A stretch of DNA of 59,804 bases from Gammaproteobacteria bacterium. Lineage in GTDB: Bacteria; Pseudomonadota; Gammaproteobacteria; Steroidobacterales; PWYM01. The notes beneath the pieces were generated by a model. The model saw only the letters and a program-made list of their open reading frames with translations, had not been told where the DNA came from and searched no databases. Where the stretch lies: NCBI GenBank assembly GCA_003567475.1, contig PWZL01000046.1, forward strand, positions 1-59,804, written 5' to 3'. Positions 41,085-49,892 of this stretch are shown here, piece by piece (the first letter of the stretch is position 1; each line of letters opens with the position of its first letter). Position numbers and translations under genes: made by a program.

Positions 41085-42116
41085 ATGGGCGAAGTCAATC
41101 GGCAGCTGGTGCTGAAAGAACGGCCTCGTGCGGAGGTCCAGGACTCACACTTCGAGCTGCGTGAGGGCGCCATGCCCGTGATCGAAGAGGGCCAGGTGCT
41201 GCTCCGCAGTCTTTATTTCTCCTTCGATCCCACCCAGCGTGGCTGGCTCAATGATGTGCCGAGTTACATGCCCCCCGTGCAGATCGGCGAGCCGATGCGC
41301 GCCGGCGGCGTCGCGCAGGTGGTCGAGTCGCGCCACCCGCGGCTGCGTGCGGGCGATATCGTGTCTGGAACGCTGAGCTGGCAGGACTACATCGTGGTCG
41401 GTGAACAGGGGGTTTCAGGGCTCTCGAAAGTCCCGCGCGGTGTGCCCCTGACCTGGCCGCTCGGCGTCCTCGGCATCACCGGACTGACCGCCTACTTCGG
41501 CATGCTGGAGCTGGGTCGGCCGGTCGAGGGTGAGACGGTCGTGGTGTCCGGTGCCGCCGGTGCCACCGGTTCGGTGGCCGGTCAGATTGCCCGGCTGAAG
41601 GGCGCGCGGGTCATCGGCTCGGCGGGCGGTCCTGAGAAATGCCGCTGGCTGACGGAGGTGGCTGGCTTCGATGCCGCGATCGACTATCGCAACGAAAACA
41701 CCTTTGAGCGCCTGCAGGCGCTGTGCAAGAACAAGATCAACGTGTTCTACGACAATGTCGGCGGCCAGATCCTCGATGACTGCCTGCTGAACATGGCGCA
41801 GTTCGGCCGGATCGTGCTTTGCGGCGGCATCTCCTCAGGCTACGGGCTCGATCTGCCCCCGGGTCCCAGACACTACATGCAACTGGTCATCCGTTCCTGC
41901 CGGATGGAGGGTTTCATCGTGCTGAACTACCTGGATCGCTTCCCGGAGGCTGTCGAGGCCTTGGCCGGCTGGGTCAAGGGGGGGCAGATCCGGTTCGAAG
42001 AGGACGTCCAGGAAGGCCTGGAAAACTGCCCGGCGACGCTGCGCAGGCTGTTCGAGGGCCGCAATTTCGGCAAGCAGCTGCTGAAGGTTGCCGAGCCACC
42101 GATGCCGCTCTCCTGA
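41085..42116 (+). CDS. zinc-free NADP-dependent MDR oxidoreductase
   Basis: A 343-residue medium-chain dehydrogenase/reductase of the CurA/leukotriene-B4-dehydrogenase branch, which has no zinc site. YFSFDPTQRGWLND near the N-terminus, GVLGITGLTAYFGMLELG, the NADP-binding VVVSGAAGATGSVAGQIARLKGARVIG, then FYDNVGGQILDDCLLNM and RIVLCGGIS are all family-typical. Reduction of activated double bonds is the usual activity. AGGGGGA precedes ATG at 41085. Confidence 0.92.
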   Translation: MGEVNRQLVLKERPRAEVQDSHFELREGAMPVIEEGQVLLRSLYFSFDPTQRGWLNDVPSYMPPVQIGEPMRAGGVAQVVESRHPRLRAGDIVSGTLSWQDYIVVGEQGVSGLSKVPRGVPLTWPLGVLGITGLTAYFGMLELGRPVEGETVVVSGAAGATGSVAGQIARLKGARVIGSAGGPEKCRWLTEVAGFDAAIDYRNENTFERLQALCKNKINVFYDNVGGQILDDCLLNMAQFGRIVLCGGISSGYGLDLPPGPRHYMQLVIRSCRMEGFIVLNYLDRFPEAVEALAGWVKGGQIRFEEDVQEGLENCPATLRRLFEGRNFGKQLLKVAEPPMPLS

Positions 42117-42221
42117 CGGGTCTCCCCGCCTGGGATCGGCCTTCCTCGGGGCCCGCCGGTGTCAACCTGCGGGCCCCGTCTGCGTTCTGAACCCTGACAT
42201 CCACATTCAGGAGCGCGTCCC

Positions 42222-42668
42222 ATGCACAAGACCATCATCAGCCTGATGGCGGGCAGTCTGGTCCTGCTGGCCTCACCGGTGTCAGCACAACCGGCAGACC
42301 CGGACAGGCCGCCAGAGCACCGGGCCCCAGAAGTTGCTGAAGAACGCAGTGCGCGGCGCGCGGAGCGGCGCGAGCGCTGGGCGGCGCTCGAGCCCGAAGA
42401 GCGCGAGGCGCTGCGTGAGACGATGCAGGCGCGGCGCGCGGAGCGGCGTGAGCGCTGGGAGGCACTCGAGCCTGAAGAGCGCGAGGCGCGCCGCGAGGCC
42501 ATGCAGGCGCGGCGTGCCGAGGCGCGCGAGCGTTGGGCGGCGCTCGAGCCTGAAGAGCGCGAGGCGCTGCGTGAGCAGTGGCAACAGCGTCGTGGCGACC
42601 GGCCCCGCGGCGAGCGCCAGGGCGGTCCAAGGGGCGAGCCGCGCGGCCCCCGCGGACCGGGCAGTTGA
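42222..42668 (+). CDS. periplasmic charged-helix repeat protein
   Basis: A 148-residue exported protein (signal peptide to about PVSAQ). The mature part has three 26-residue repeats, residues 45-70, 71-96 and 97-122, of the form RRAERRERWxALEPEEREALRE, very rich in Arg and Glu and helical by pattern. The last 25 residues are Gly/Pro/Arg-rich and probably disordered. The WxxLxPEEREALRE unit recalls the DUF3106 type of small periplasmic proteins. The repeats are also visible in the DNA as a 78-base unit. Function unknown. Confidence 0.75.
   Translation: MHKTIISLMAGSLVLLASPVSAQPADPDRPPEHRAPEVAEERSARRAERRERWAALEPEEREALRETMQARRAERRERWEALEPEEREARREAMQARRAEARERWAALEPEEREALREQWQQRRGDRPRGERQGGPRGEPRGPRGPGS
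42354..42587 (+). repeat. three tandem 78-base coding repeats
   Basis: Three in-frame copies of a 78-base unit encode the 26-residue repeats of the periplasmic protein. Copies differ by a few substitutions (for example WAALEPEEREALRE, WEALEPEEREARRE), so the array is expandable but not fresh. Confidence 0.75.
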
Positions 42669-42677
42669 ACCGTCACC

Positions 42678-42699
42678 GCAAGGGCTTGCAGACCCTTGC
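42678..42699 (+). terminator. weak hairpin after the repeat-protein gene
   Basis: GCAAGGG and CCCTTGC form a 7-pair stem with an 8-base loop ten bases after the stop codon. No U-tract follows, so intrinsic termination would be weak. Confidence 0.4.
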
Positions 42700-42836
42700 T
42701 CCCAGCTGTTATACGTAAAGTGAACTAGAGCACTGAAACATCGGCAGTTGGTGTGATAAGTCCGGACCAATGGGGGCATTGGCTCGGACATCGCACCGCA
42801 GGGGCTCCTCCCAAGCCGGCGTGATCAGGCCGGGTC

Positions 42837-42862
42837 ATCACCGGACCATTCGGGCCGGTGAT
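42837..42862 (+). promoter_or_regulatory. leader hairpin before the 133-residue hypothetical gene
   Basis: ATCACCGG and CCGGTGAT are perfect arms around a 10-base loop, 27 bases before the ATG at 42890. It could be an operator or an RNA structure near the ribosome site. Confidence 0.3.
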
Positions 42863-42889
42863 CCGAGCAGGCGGCGGTGAGGGGTAGGG

Positions 42890-43291
42890 ATGACGCAGAT
42901 TGCAGACCGGTTTCAGTCGGCCGTGTACACGTTGGCGAGCGAACGACCCATCAAAGCGAGGCTGGTCGAGGCGTATTCCCGCCACCTCGAAGATATCGAC
43001 GAAGATCAGGTGCCTGATGAACTGCGCTGCAGTTTTGTCAATCTGCGTGAACATCTGCAGCAGCATCGGCCGATTGGCAGCGAGACGGCCGTAGAGGCGA
43101 CCGTACGCAAGATGTCGGTGTTCGAAGCGGGGGCGTGTGCCGGTGAGATCGTCACACTGCTGCTGCGCATGCTGCGGGATCCGGCGGCCGTCGAGCGACT
43201 TCGCGTGGTCGGCGGCTCCCGTGGTGCCCCCGCCAGTTCTGACCCCGCAGCCCCACCGGAACCCCCGGCGTTTCTCGCCGAGACTCGCTAA
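42890..43291 (+). CDS. hypothetical helical protein
   Basis: A 133-residue protein without signal or membrane helices. The first 100 residues are helical in pattern (SERPIKARLVEAYSRHLEDIDEDQVPDEL, then FVNLREHLQQHRPIGSETAVEATVRKMS); the end is Pro/Ala-rich and probably disordered. GAGGGGTAGGG precedes the ATG. Gene-like codon use and a good ribosome site argue that it is real. I do not recognise the family. Confidence 0.7.
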   Translation: MTQIADRFQSAVYTLASERPIKARLVEAYSRHLEDIDEDQVPDELRCSFVNLREHLQQHRPIGSETAVEATVRKMSVFEAGACAGEIVTLLLRMLRDPAAVERLRVVGGSRGAPASSDPAAPPEPPAFLAETR

Positions 43292-43307
43292 GTCCAACCG
43301 CGCCGGC

Positions 43308-43973
43308 TCATGGCGGCTGGGTCGCGCCTGCTTCTGCTGCGCCCGCGGGTATCGCCGCCAGTCGATCCAGGACCTGCAGCAGGAACGGCGGTTCCTGCGC
43401 CCCCGAAAACGCATGGCGTCCGTCGAGGATGAAGGTGGGGACGCTGGTGACCCCGGCCTCGCGGACCTGTTGCAGATGCTGCGAGACCGTCTCGGCGTCA
43501 TGGCGCCCGCCGAGTGTGCTCTCGATCTCGTCCTGGGGCAGGCCTAAGTCCTGCGCCAGCCCGGCCAGTGTTTCCGGGTGACCGAGGGGCTGGCCGCGAC
43601 TGAAATGGGCCGCGAACAGGGCTTCGGCCAGGTCGTCGGCGCACCCGTGGCGCGTCGCAAGATGCATCAATTCGTGGGCCAGCCGAGTGTTGGGCTGCAT
43701 TTCGATGGCGGTGAAATCGAAGTCGATGTCGAGGTCCAGGCCGATCGCCACCAGTTGCCCGAGCATCTCCGCCAGACGCTCTGATGAGCCGAAACGCGCC
43801 TGCCACCAGCGTTCACGCGGCACGCCAGCTGGCGGGATCTCGGGGTTCAGTTCGAACGGGTGCCAGTGGATCTCGGCCTGAACCGCCGGGCGCTGGGCCA
43901 AGGCGATCGCCAGGCGCCGCCGGCCGACATAGCACCACGGGCAGACGAAATCGGCGACGATGTCGATTCTCAC
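43308..43973 (-). CDS. DsbA/FrnE-family thiol oxidoreductase
   Basis: A 221-residue cytoplasmic protein of the FrnE/2-hydroxychromene isomerase-like DsbA branch: IDIVADFVCPWCYVGRRRL at the start with the CPWC site (about 12-15), WHPFELNPEIPPAG, then TSVPTFILDGRHAFSGAQ with the cis-Pro near the end. GTG at 43973 is chosen because AGGAG lies six bases upstream and the domain begins at once. Divergent from the GST gene, which fits a shared redox theme. FrnE-like proteins act on disulfides or polyketide isomerisation. Confidence 0.9.
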   Translation of the reverse strand: MRIDIVADFVCPWCYVGRRRLAIALAQRPAVQAEIHWHPFELNPEIPPAGVPRERWWQARFGSSERLAEMLGQLVAIGLDLDIDFDFTAIEMQPNTRLAHELMHLATRHGCADDLAEALFAAHFSRGQPLGHPETLAGLAQDLGLPQDEIESTLGGRHDAETVSQHLQQVREAGVTSVPTFILDGRHAFSGAQEPPFLLQVLDRLAAIPAGAAEAGATQPP

Positions 43974-44051
43974 GGCGTGCTCCTGCGAATGGGCCTGCGA
44001 GCTTGCTAACATTCCGCTCCGGCGTCCAGTCTCGATCACCAGAGGATATCC

Positions 44052-44708
44052 ATGAAACTCTACAGCTTACCGGCCTCCCCGTTTGCGGCGCGCTGCCGCA
44101 TGATGATTTACGCCAAGAACCTGCCGGTCGAGATCGTCGAGCCGCCAGGCGGGTTGGGCTCGGAGACTTACGAGTCGATCAATCCGCTGCGCAAGGTCCC
44201 GGCACTGGATACCGGCGAGGGCGTGATTCCCGAGTCCGACACCATCCTTGAATACCTCGAGGATCATTACCCGGAGCCGTCGTTACGCCCGGAAAAGGCG
44301 CTGCACCGGTCGAAGGCAAGATTGCTGGCGCGGATTGCCGATCTCTACATCATGGAGCCGATGTTTCCGTTATTCATGCTGATGCGCAGTGAACACCCGG
44401 ACAAGGACGCCGTGGCCAAGCAGCTCGACAAGATCGACTGGGGCCTGCGGACGCTGGACTGGTACCTCGACAACACGCAGGGTTACGCGGTCGGGCCCCA
44501 TCTCAGCAAGGCCGACTGCGCGCTGGTGCCCACGCTGGTCTACGTCACCGAGATGCTGCCGAGGTTCGGCAAGGAAAAGCCGCTGGCTTTTCGCGACAAG
44601 CTCGCGGCGTACTGGGAGGGCATCCAGACGGATCCGCATGCCGTGCGGGTGATCGAGGAGATCCGCGAGGGGATGCAGCGGATGGCCGCGGCCCGCGCGC
44701 AGCAGTAG
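44052..44708 (+). CDS. glutathione S-transferase family protein
   Basis: A 218-residue GST: thioredoxin-like N-domain (KLYSLPASPFAARCRMMIYAK, with cis-Pro in RKVPALDTGEG and the glutathione-binding IPESDTILEYLED) and a helical C-domain. SxF/C-type start suggests a beta-, zeta- or stringent-starvation-like class, but the class is not certain. Starts right after a short divergent gap from the FrnE-like gene and is followed nine bases later by dacB. Confidence 0.92.
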   Translation: MKLYSLPASPFAARCRMMIYAKNLPVEIVEPPGGLGSETYESINPLRKVPALDTGEGVIPESDTILEYLEDHYPEPSLRPEKALHRSKARLLARIADLYIMEPMFPLFMLMRSEHPDKDAVAKQLDKIDWGLRTLDWYLDNTQGYAVGPHLSKADCALVPTLVYVTEMLPRFGKEKPLAFRDKLAAYWEGIQTDPHAVRVIEEIREGMQRMAAARAQQ

Positions 44709-44717
44709 GGCCGTCCC

Positions 44718-46232
44718 ATGCGCGCCGTGCCAGCGCTGGTCGCCAGTCTGCTGCTCGCGGGCCCGTGGGTCGCGTCCGCCGTCGCGCAGGCTGAGCCCGG
44801 GTTGCCCGAGCCGGTGGCGCGCGTGGCCGCTGCGCTGGGCGTCCCGGTCGACGACATCAGTCTGTGGGTGCAGGAGCTGGGTGCCCCGGCGCCGCTCGCC
44901 GTGCATCTGCCCGAAGTCTCGCGCAATCCGGCCTCGGTCATGAAGCTCGTGACCAGCTTCGCGGCGCTGCAGGGGCTCAATCCGGCCTACCGCTGGTTTA
45001 CCGAGGTCCATGCCCTGGGGGTGATCGAGGACGGTGTACTCGATGGGGACTTGCTGATCCGCGGCGGCGGGGACCCGTATCTGGTCGCCGAAGAATACTG
45101 GAAACTGCTCAACGACCTGCGCGGTCGTGGCCTGCAGCGCATCACTGGCGACCTGGTGTTCGATGTCTCGTTTTTTGACCTCCCAGTCGAAGACCCGGGC
45201 AGTTTCGATGGCCGGCCGGACCGGATCTACAACCTGGTGCCCCACCCCCTGCTGGTGAACTTCAACGCGGTGCGTTTTGAGTTCCAGCCGGGCGGCGACG
45301 GTCGCAGCGTGCAGGTGCGCACCGAACCGCAGCTCTACAACCTCCGGGTGCAGAACCGCCTGCGGTTGGGCGACGGCCGCTGCGCTGGCTACCAGCGTGG
45401 CGTCTCGCTGAGCGTGCTGGCGGATCCGCGCGACGAGGTGCTGCTCGAGGGCCGCTTCCCGAACGCCTGTCAGGCGTTCGGTCTCACCCGCAGCGTCCTC
45501 TTGCCGGAGAGCTACGCCTGGGACCTGTTCAAGGTCTACTGGCGCCAGCTTGGCGGCGAGCTGGAGGGCGGCTGGCGCTGGGGAGAATTACCGGCGCGGC
45601 ACGAGCCGGCGGCACTTGACGCCAGCCCGGAGCGTGCCGACAGCAACGGCGACAACCCCGCCAACGGCCTCGACAGTGACCGCGGCGCTTTCCATGTGCA
45701 CCGCTCCCGACCCCTCGGTGAGCTGGTTCGGCTGGTCAACAAGTACAGCAACAATGTCATGACCCGGCATCTGGAGCTGACCCTCGGTGCCGAACGCTTC
45801 GGCGCGCCCGCGACGCCAGAGAAAGGCCGCACGGCCATCCTCGAGATCCTCGCGATGCACGGCATCGGGACCGAAGGCATCGTCCTCGACAATTCCGCGG
45901 GGCTGTCGCGGAACGTGCGGCTCACGGCGCGCCAGGTGGCCGAGCTCCTGCAGGTTGCGTGGGACGCGCCCTACATGCCGGAATTCGTGTCTTCGCTGGC
46001 GCTGTCCGGTCTGGACGGCACCTTGCGCCGCCGGCTGGACAATGCCCCCTCGCGCGGGCGGATGCATCTGAAGACGGGCACCCTGAACGATGTCTCGGCC
46101 GTTGCCGGTTACGTGCAGGTCCCCGATGGCCGTCGCCTGGCCGTGGTGTTGCTGGTCAATTCACCGGAGGCTCATCGTGGGCCCGGTGAGGAACTCCAGG
46201 ATGCCCTGCTGGACTGGGTGTATCGCCAGTAA
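44718..46232 (+). CDS. dacB: D-alanyl-D-alanine carboxypeptidase/endopeptidase (PBP4 type)
   Basis: A 504-residue S13 peptidase of peptidoglycan. Signal peptide to about VAQAE; SxxK motif in NPASVMKLVTS (about 73-76); the long inserted domain; SxN in NKYSNNVMTRH; KTG in MHLKTGTLNDVSAVAG near the end. It removes terminal D-Ala and cuts cross-links in the periplasm. Length and motif order match PBP4/DacB. Probably expressed with the GST gene upstream. Confidence 0.94.
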   Translation: MRAVPALVASLLLAGPWVASAVAQAEPGLPEPVARVAAALGVPVDDISLWVQELGAPAPLAVHLPEVSRNPASVMKLVTSFAALQGLNPAYRWFTEVHALGVIEDGVLDGDLLIRGGGDPYLVAEEYWKLLNDLRGRGLQRITGDLVFDVSFFDLPVEDPGSFDGRPDRIYNLVPHPLLVNFNAVRFEFQPGGDGRSVQVRTEPQLYNLRVQNRLRLGDGRCAGYQRGVSLSVLADPRDEVLLEGRFPNACQAFGLTRSVLLPESYAWDLFKVYWRQLGGELEGGWRWGELPARHEPAALDASPERADSNGDNPANGLDSDRGAFHVHRSRPLGELVRLVNKYSNNVMTRHLELTLGAERFGAPATPEKGRTAILEILAMHGIGTEGIVLDNSAGLSRNVRLTARQVAELLQVAWDAPYMPEFVSSLALSGLDGTLRRRLDNAPSRGRMHLKTGTLNDVSAVAGYVQVPDGRRLAVVLLVNSPEAHRGPGEELQDALLDWVYRQ

Positions 46233-46239
46233 GCGGCGC

Positions 46240-46710
46240 TCAGAACACCCCGGCTTCGAGACCTGCCGCCATCGTCAGTCCGAGTTCCTCGCAGGCGGGC
46301 AGGACAGTGGCTTCGTCGGCTGGTCCGGCCACCACCAGCGGTTCGCGGATGGCCCTCCAGCGCAGCCCGGCGACGATCCGCTCGACACTGCCGACCGCGC
46401 CGCTGCCATCGTTGCCCGCGCGCACAAACAGCGCCCACGGCAGCCCTTGGGTGTGCGCGAGGCAGGCGTGATAGCTGCGATCCAGGAAGGTCTTCAGGCC
46501 GCCGCTCATGTACCCGAAATTCTCCGGGGTGCCGAGGATGACGGCGTGGGCCCAGAGGAGATCGTCGGGGCCGGCATCGAGCGCCGCACGCACCCGCACC
46601 TCGATCCCCTCGACCGCCGGGTCGCTGGCACCGCGGATCACCGCCTGGGCCATGGCCTCGGTGGTGCCGGACTGGGAGTGGTACACGATGAGCAGGTGGT
46701 GTGTGGGCAT
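46240..46710 (-). CDS. flavodoxin-family protein
   Basis: About 156 residues. HHLLIVYHSQSGTTEAMAQAV is the FMN phosphate loop, AVILGTPENFGYMSGGLKTFLDRSY the second FMN loop of the WrbA/NADPH-reductase-like flavodoxins, and WALFVRAGNDGSGAV follows. ATG at 46710 starts directly at the fold; a GTG at 46740 would add ten residues. Convergent with dacB. Likely an NAD(P)H-dependent reductase or electron carrier. Confidence 0.87.
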   Translation of the reverse strand: MPTHHLLIVYHSQSGTTEAMAQAVIRGASDPAVEGIEVRVRAALDAGPDDLLWAHAVILGTPENFGYMSGGLKTFLDRSYHACLAHTQGLPWALFVRAGNDGSGAVGSVERIVAGLRWRAIREPLVVAGPADEATVLPACEELGLTMAAGLEAGVF

Positions 46711-46745
46711 CACGACGCTGGCCAGTGACGGTATGGCCACGGTAG

Positions 46746-47153
<408 letters not shown>

Positions 47154-47205
47154 CTCCAGACGCGCCTGATTATCCCGGCAACACCCGGTGCCGAGCGACG
47201 CGGGT

Positions 47206-47376
47206 TCAGTCGCGCGGCGCCGTTGCGCTCAGCCAGCCGAGGTCCCAGCCCGGTTCCGGGGCGTGGGCGCTGCGATCACGCGGCACCATGTAGCCCTTGA
47301 TGCAGAGGAACTCGTCGTCAGTCCTGCGGGGCTCGCGGGTCGGGGCGCTGCGGTCTTCGCTGTATTCCATGATCAT
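47206..47376 (-). CDS. small hypothetical protein, 56 residues
   Basis: ATG at 47376 has GGAG at good spacing. The peptide has a charged start (MIMEYSEDRSAPTREPRRTDDE), a central FLCIKGYMVPRDRS with its only Cys, and a Trp-containing end (EPGWDLGWLSATAPRD). No signal peptide or membrane helix. It lies alone in the gap between glnK and the Rieske gene and may be a genuine small gene; family not recognised. Confidence 0.5.
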   Translation of the reverse strand: MIMEYSEDRSAPTREPRRTDDEFLCIKGYMVPRDRSAHAPEPGWDLGWLSATAPRD

Positions 47377-47632
47377 GGGGGCACTCCAATGCTTGTTCAC
47401 GACAGTCTATGCAAGAGAGATGACAGGTTCGTTAAGCAGCTGAAATCATTGAAATACGGTCTCCTGGTGCCAGGGCGGTGACGCTCCGCACGAGCCATGC
47501 TGGTGCACGCACCGCCCGCCGTTGCACCAAGATGGTGTCGCTGCAGTGCAGTATCGAGACCGATTGCTGCGGTTTGGCCGTTGGGGCATCTTCATGCCTG
47601 TCGGTGACGGAAGGCGAAGGAGGTTGACGGCC

Positions 47633-49021
47633 ATGGCGACACGCTCGACGGATGGCGCGCGCGCGCCGGGGACCCCTTATCAGACCTATCTCGATCGCGA
47701 TGCCCAGCCACCGACCCCCGGCGTGCGCGAGCATGTCTGGGAGCCGCCTGAAGGCGAGGCGGAGATTCCTGTCGAGCGCTATGTGTCGCGAGACTTCTTC
47801 GAGCTCGAGAAACGCCGGCTCTGGCCGAAGGTCTGGCAGATGGCCTGTCGTGAGGAGCACATCCCCGAGCCTGGCGACTACACGCTCTACGAGATCTGCG
47901 ATCACGCGTTCATCATCGCCCGCCAGGACAACGGCTCGATCCGCGCGTTCTACAATGCCTGCCTGCACCGCGGGCGGATGTTGCGTACCGAACCCGGTTC
48001 TACCCGGCAGTTCAGGTGTCCCTTCCACGGGCTGACCTGGGGTCTGGACGGGCAGCTGCAGGAACTGCCCTGTGCCTGGGACTTCCCCGGCGTAGACCCG
48101 GCGACGCTGCCGCTGCCGCAAGCCCGTGTCGCCACCTGGGGCGGCTGGGTGTTTCTGAACATGGATGAGGCGGCTCCGCCGCTGGAGGATTACCTGCGGC
48201 CCCTCCCCGAGCACTTTGCCACCTGGGGTCTGTCGCAGAGCTATCTCGGCGTGCATGTGGCCAAGGTGATCCAGGCGAACTGGAAAGCCGTGCTCGATGC
48301 GTTCTCCGAGGCCTGGCACTCACGGGATACCCATCCGCAGATCCTGCCCTTCACCGGGGACACCAATACCCGCTATGACATCTGGCCGGATAACCCCCAT
48401 GTCGACCGGATGATCACACCGTTCGGTGTGCCCTCGCCGGTGCTGGAGGGTCAGATCGGCGAGGGCGACATCCTGGCGGCAATGGCCGCCCTAGGCGAGG
48501 GGGGGCGCCGCCCGGCCGGCATGGCGGCGATCGAGTTGCCCGAGGGCGTGACGGGTCGTCAGATCGCCGCCAGCAAGGCCCGCGAGACGGCCGAGGCCAT
48601 GTGGGGCCGGCCGCTGCCCGATGCGCCGGAAAGTGAACTGCTCGACGGCATCCTCTACAACGTGTTTCCCAACTTCGTGCCCTGGGGCGGCTATGGCCCC
48701 AACATCAATTACCGGTTCCGGCCACATGGGAATGACCACGAAGCCTGCGTCATGGAGGTGATGCTGCTGCTGCGCCACCCGGCAGACCAACCCAAGCCCC
48801 CGCCGGCCGAGCTGCGCTGGCTGGAGGCCGATGAGCCGTGGTCAACGGCCACCGAACTCGGCGGACTTGGCGCGATTTTCGATCAGGACAACAGTAACCT
48901 GCCCTGGGTGCAGCGCGGAATGAAGGCCACGGCGCGCCGCCGGCTGCTGCTGGCGCATGTTCAGGAGAGCCGCATCCGCCACTATCACGGCACCTTGATG
49001 CATTACCTGACCGGACCGTGA
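47633..49021 (+). CDS. Rieske non-heme iron oxygenase, catalytic subunit
   Basis: A 462-residue aromatic-ring-hydroxylating-type oxygenase. The Rieske centre is CLHRGRML followed by CPFHGLTWGLDG (about 109-132). The mononuclear iron site lies in DAFSEAWHSRDTHPQ (about 222-236), and DNSNLPWVQRGMKA near the end is family-typical. AAGGAGG precedes the ATG at 47633. No beta subunit, ferredoxin or reductase gene is adjacent, so it may be a homotrimeric alpha-only enzyme fed by shared reductases. Substrate unknown. Confidence 0.9.
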   Translation: MATRSTDGARAPGTPYQTYLDRDAQPPTPGVREHVWEPPEGEAEIPVERYVSRDFFELEKRRLWPKVWQMACREEHIPEPGDYTLYEICDHAFIIARQDNGSIRAFYNACLHRGRMLRTEPGSTRQFRCPFHGLTWGLDGQLQELPCAWDFPGVDPATLPLPQARVATWGGWVFLNMDEAAPPLEDYLRPLPEHFATWGLSQSYLGVHVAKVIQANWKAVLDAFSEAWHSRDTHPQILPFTGDTNTRYDIWPDNPHVDRMITPFGVPSPVLEGQIGEGDILAAMAALGEGGRRPAGMAAIELPEGVTGRQIAASKARETAEAMWGRPLPDAPESELLDGILYNVFPNFVPWGGYGPNINYRFRPHGNDHEACVMEVMLLLRHPADQPKPPPAELRWLEADEPWSTATELGGLGAIFDQDNSNLPWVQRGMKATARRRLLLAHVQESRIRHYHGTLMHYLTGP

Positions 49022-49070
49022 GCGCCCGCTGTCCAGGCGCACCCGCCGCGGTCCCGGCGCAGAGCGCCGG

Positions 49071-49108
49071 ACCCGGGGCTACCCGGGGCTACCCGGGGCT
49101 ACCAGGGG
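49071..49108. repeat. tandem 10-base repeat (ACCCGGGGCT)
   Basis: Three exact copies of ACCCGGGGCT (49071-49100) and a partial fourth (ACCAGGGG). Each contains the palindrome CCCGGG. It lies between the convergent Rieske and SDR genes and runs into the last codons of the SDR gene. Confidence 0.75.
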
Positions 49109-49866
49109 ATGGTCTGGCCATCCCAGGCGATGAAGCGGCCCTGGTCGTCCGGGCCGAGGCCATTGATGATCTCAAGCAGCTGGCGCACGGCACGTTCGCG
49201 GCTGAACAGGCGCGCTGCCGGCACGTTGCCCTGGAAGGGGGCGGAGAGGTCGGTGTCGACCGTACCGGGGTGCAGTGCGATGCAGAGCACGCCCCGGTGC
49301 TTGCGGGGCAGCTCGACCGAGAGGTTGCGGGTCAGCATGTTCTGCGCCGCCTTGGCCGCGCGGTAGGCATACCAGCCGCCGAGACGGTTGTCGCCGATGC
49401 TGCCCACGCGCGCCGAGAGGCTGGCGAACACCGCGCGCTCGCGTCTCGGGAGCAATGCCGCAAAGTGCTTCGCCACCAGCAGCGGGCCGAGTGCGTTCAC
49501 CTGGTAGCTGAGCAGCATGTGGGCTGGCTCGACCTCAGCGAGACGCCGCTCCGGCTGCATGCCCTCGGCGGTATGCAGCACACCCGCGACGTTGATGATC
49601 AGGCTCAGGGTGTCGGTGCCACGCGCGACCTCGGCTGCCGCCGCCGCCACGCAGTCTTCGTCGGTGACGTCCACGCGCAGCGGGTGGAGACGCCCGGTGG
49701 GCGTGTCTGCGGGCAACGCCAGGGTGTCGGGCTGCCGGCAGCCGGCCCAGACGCGTCCCACGTCGGGGCAGTGCAGCAGCTGGCGCACGAATTCATGGCC
49801 CAGGCCACGGCTGGCGCCCTGGACCAGCACGTGGATCTCGCTGCCGAGGGTGTCGAGACGGATCAT
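49099..49866 (-). CDS. short-chain dehydrogenase/reductase (CsgA-like)
   Basis: A 255-residue SDR: HVLVQGASRGLGHEFVRQLL with the Gly-rich NAD(P) loop (about 17-23, the first Gly preceded by Gln), LIINVAGVLH in place of NNAG, catalytic Ser in FASLSARVGSI, YAYRAAKAA with Tyr and Lys (about 167-171) and ALHPGTVDTDLS. The 10-base repeat array overlaps its 3' end. Substrate unknown; the neighbouring Rieske oxygenase is convergent, not co-transcribed. Confidence 0.9.
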   Translation of the reverse strand: MIRLDTLGSEIHVLVQGASRGLGHEFVRQLLHCPDVGRVWAGCRQPDTLALPADTPTGRLHPLRVDVTDEDCVAAAAAEVARGTDTLSLIINVAGVLHTAEGMQPERRLAEVEPAHMLLSYQVNALGPLLVAKHFAALLPRRERAVFASLSARVGSIGDNRLGGWYAYRAAKAAQNMLTRNLSVELPRKHRGVLCIALHPGTVDTDLSAPFQGNVPAARLFSRERAVRQLLEIINGLGPDDQGRFIAWDGQTIPW

Positions 49867-49892
49867 CCTTGATCTCCCGTGGGTGGCGGAAC

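Noticed and set aside
42354-42587. Transposon or insertion-sequence repeat
   Set aside because: The repeat is in frame, encodes a helical unit and has no terminal inverted repeats or transposase.
49071-49108. CRISPR array
   Set aside because: The units are 10 bases, directly adjacent and without spacers.
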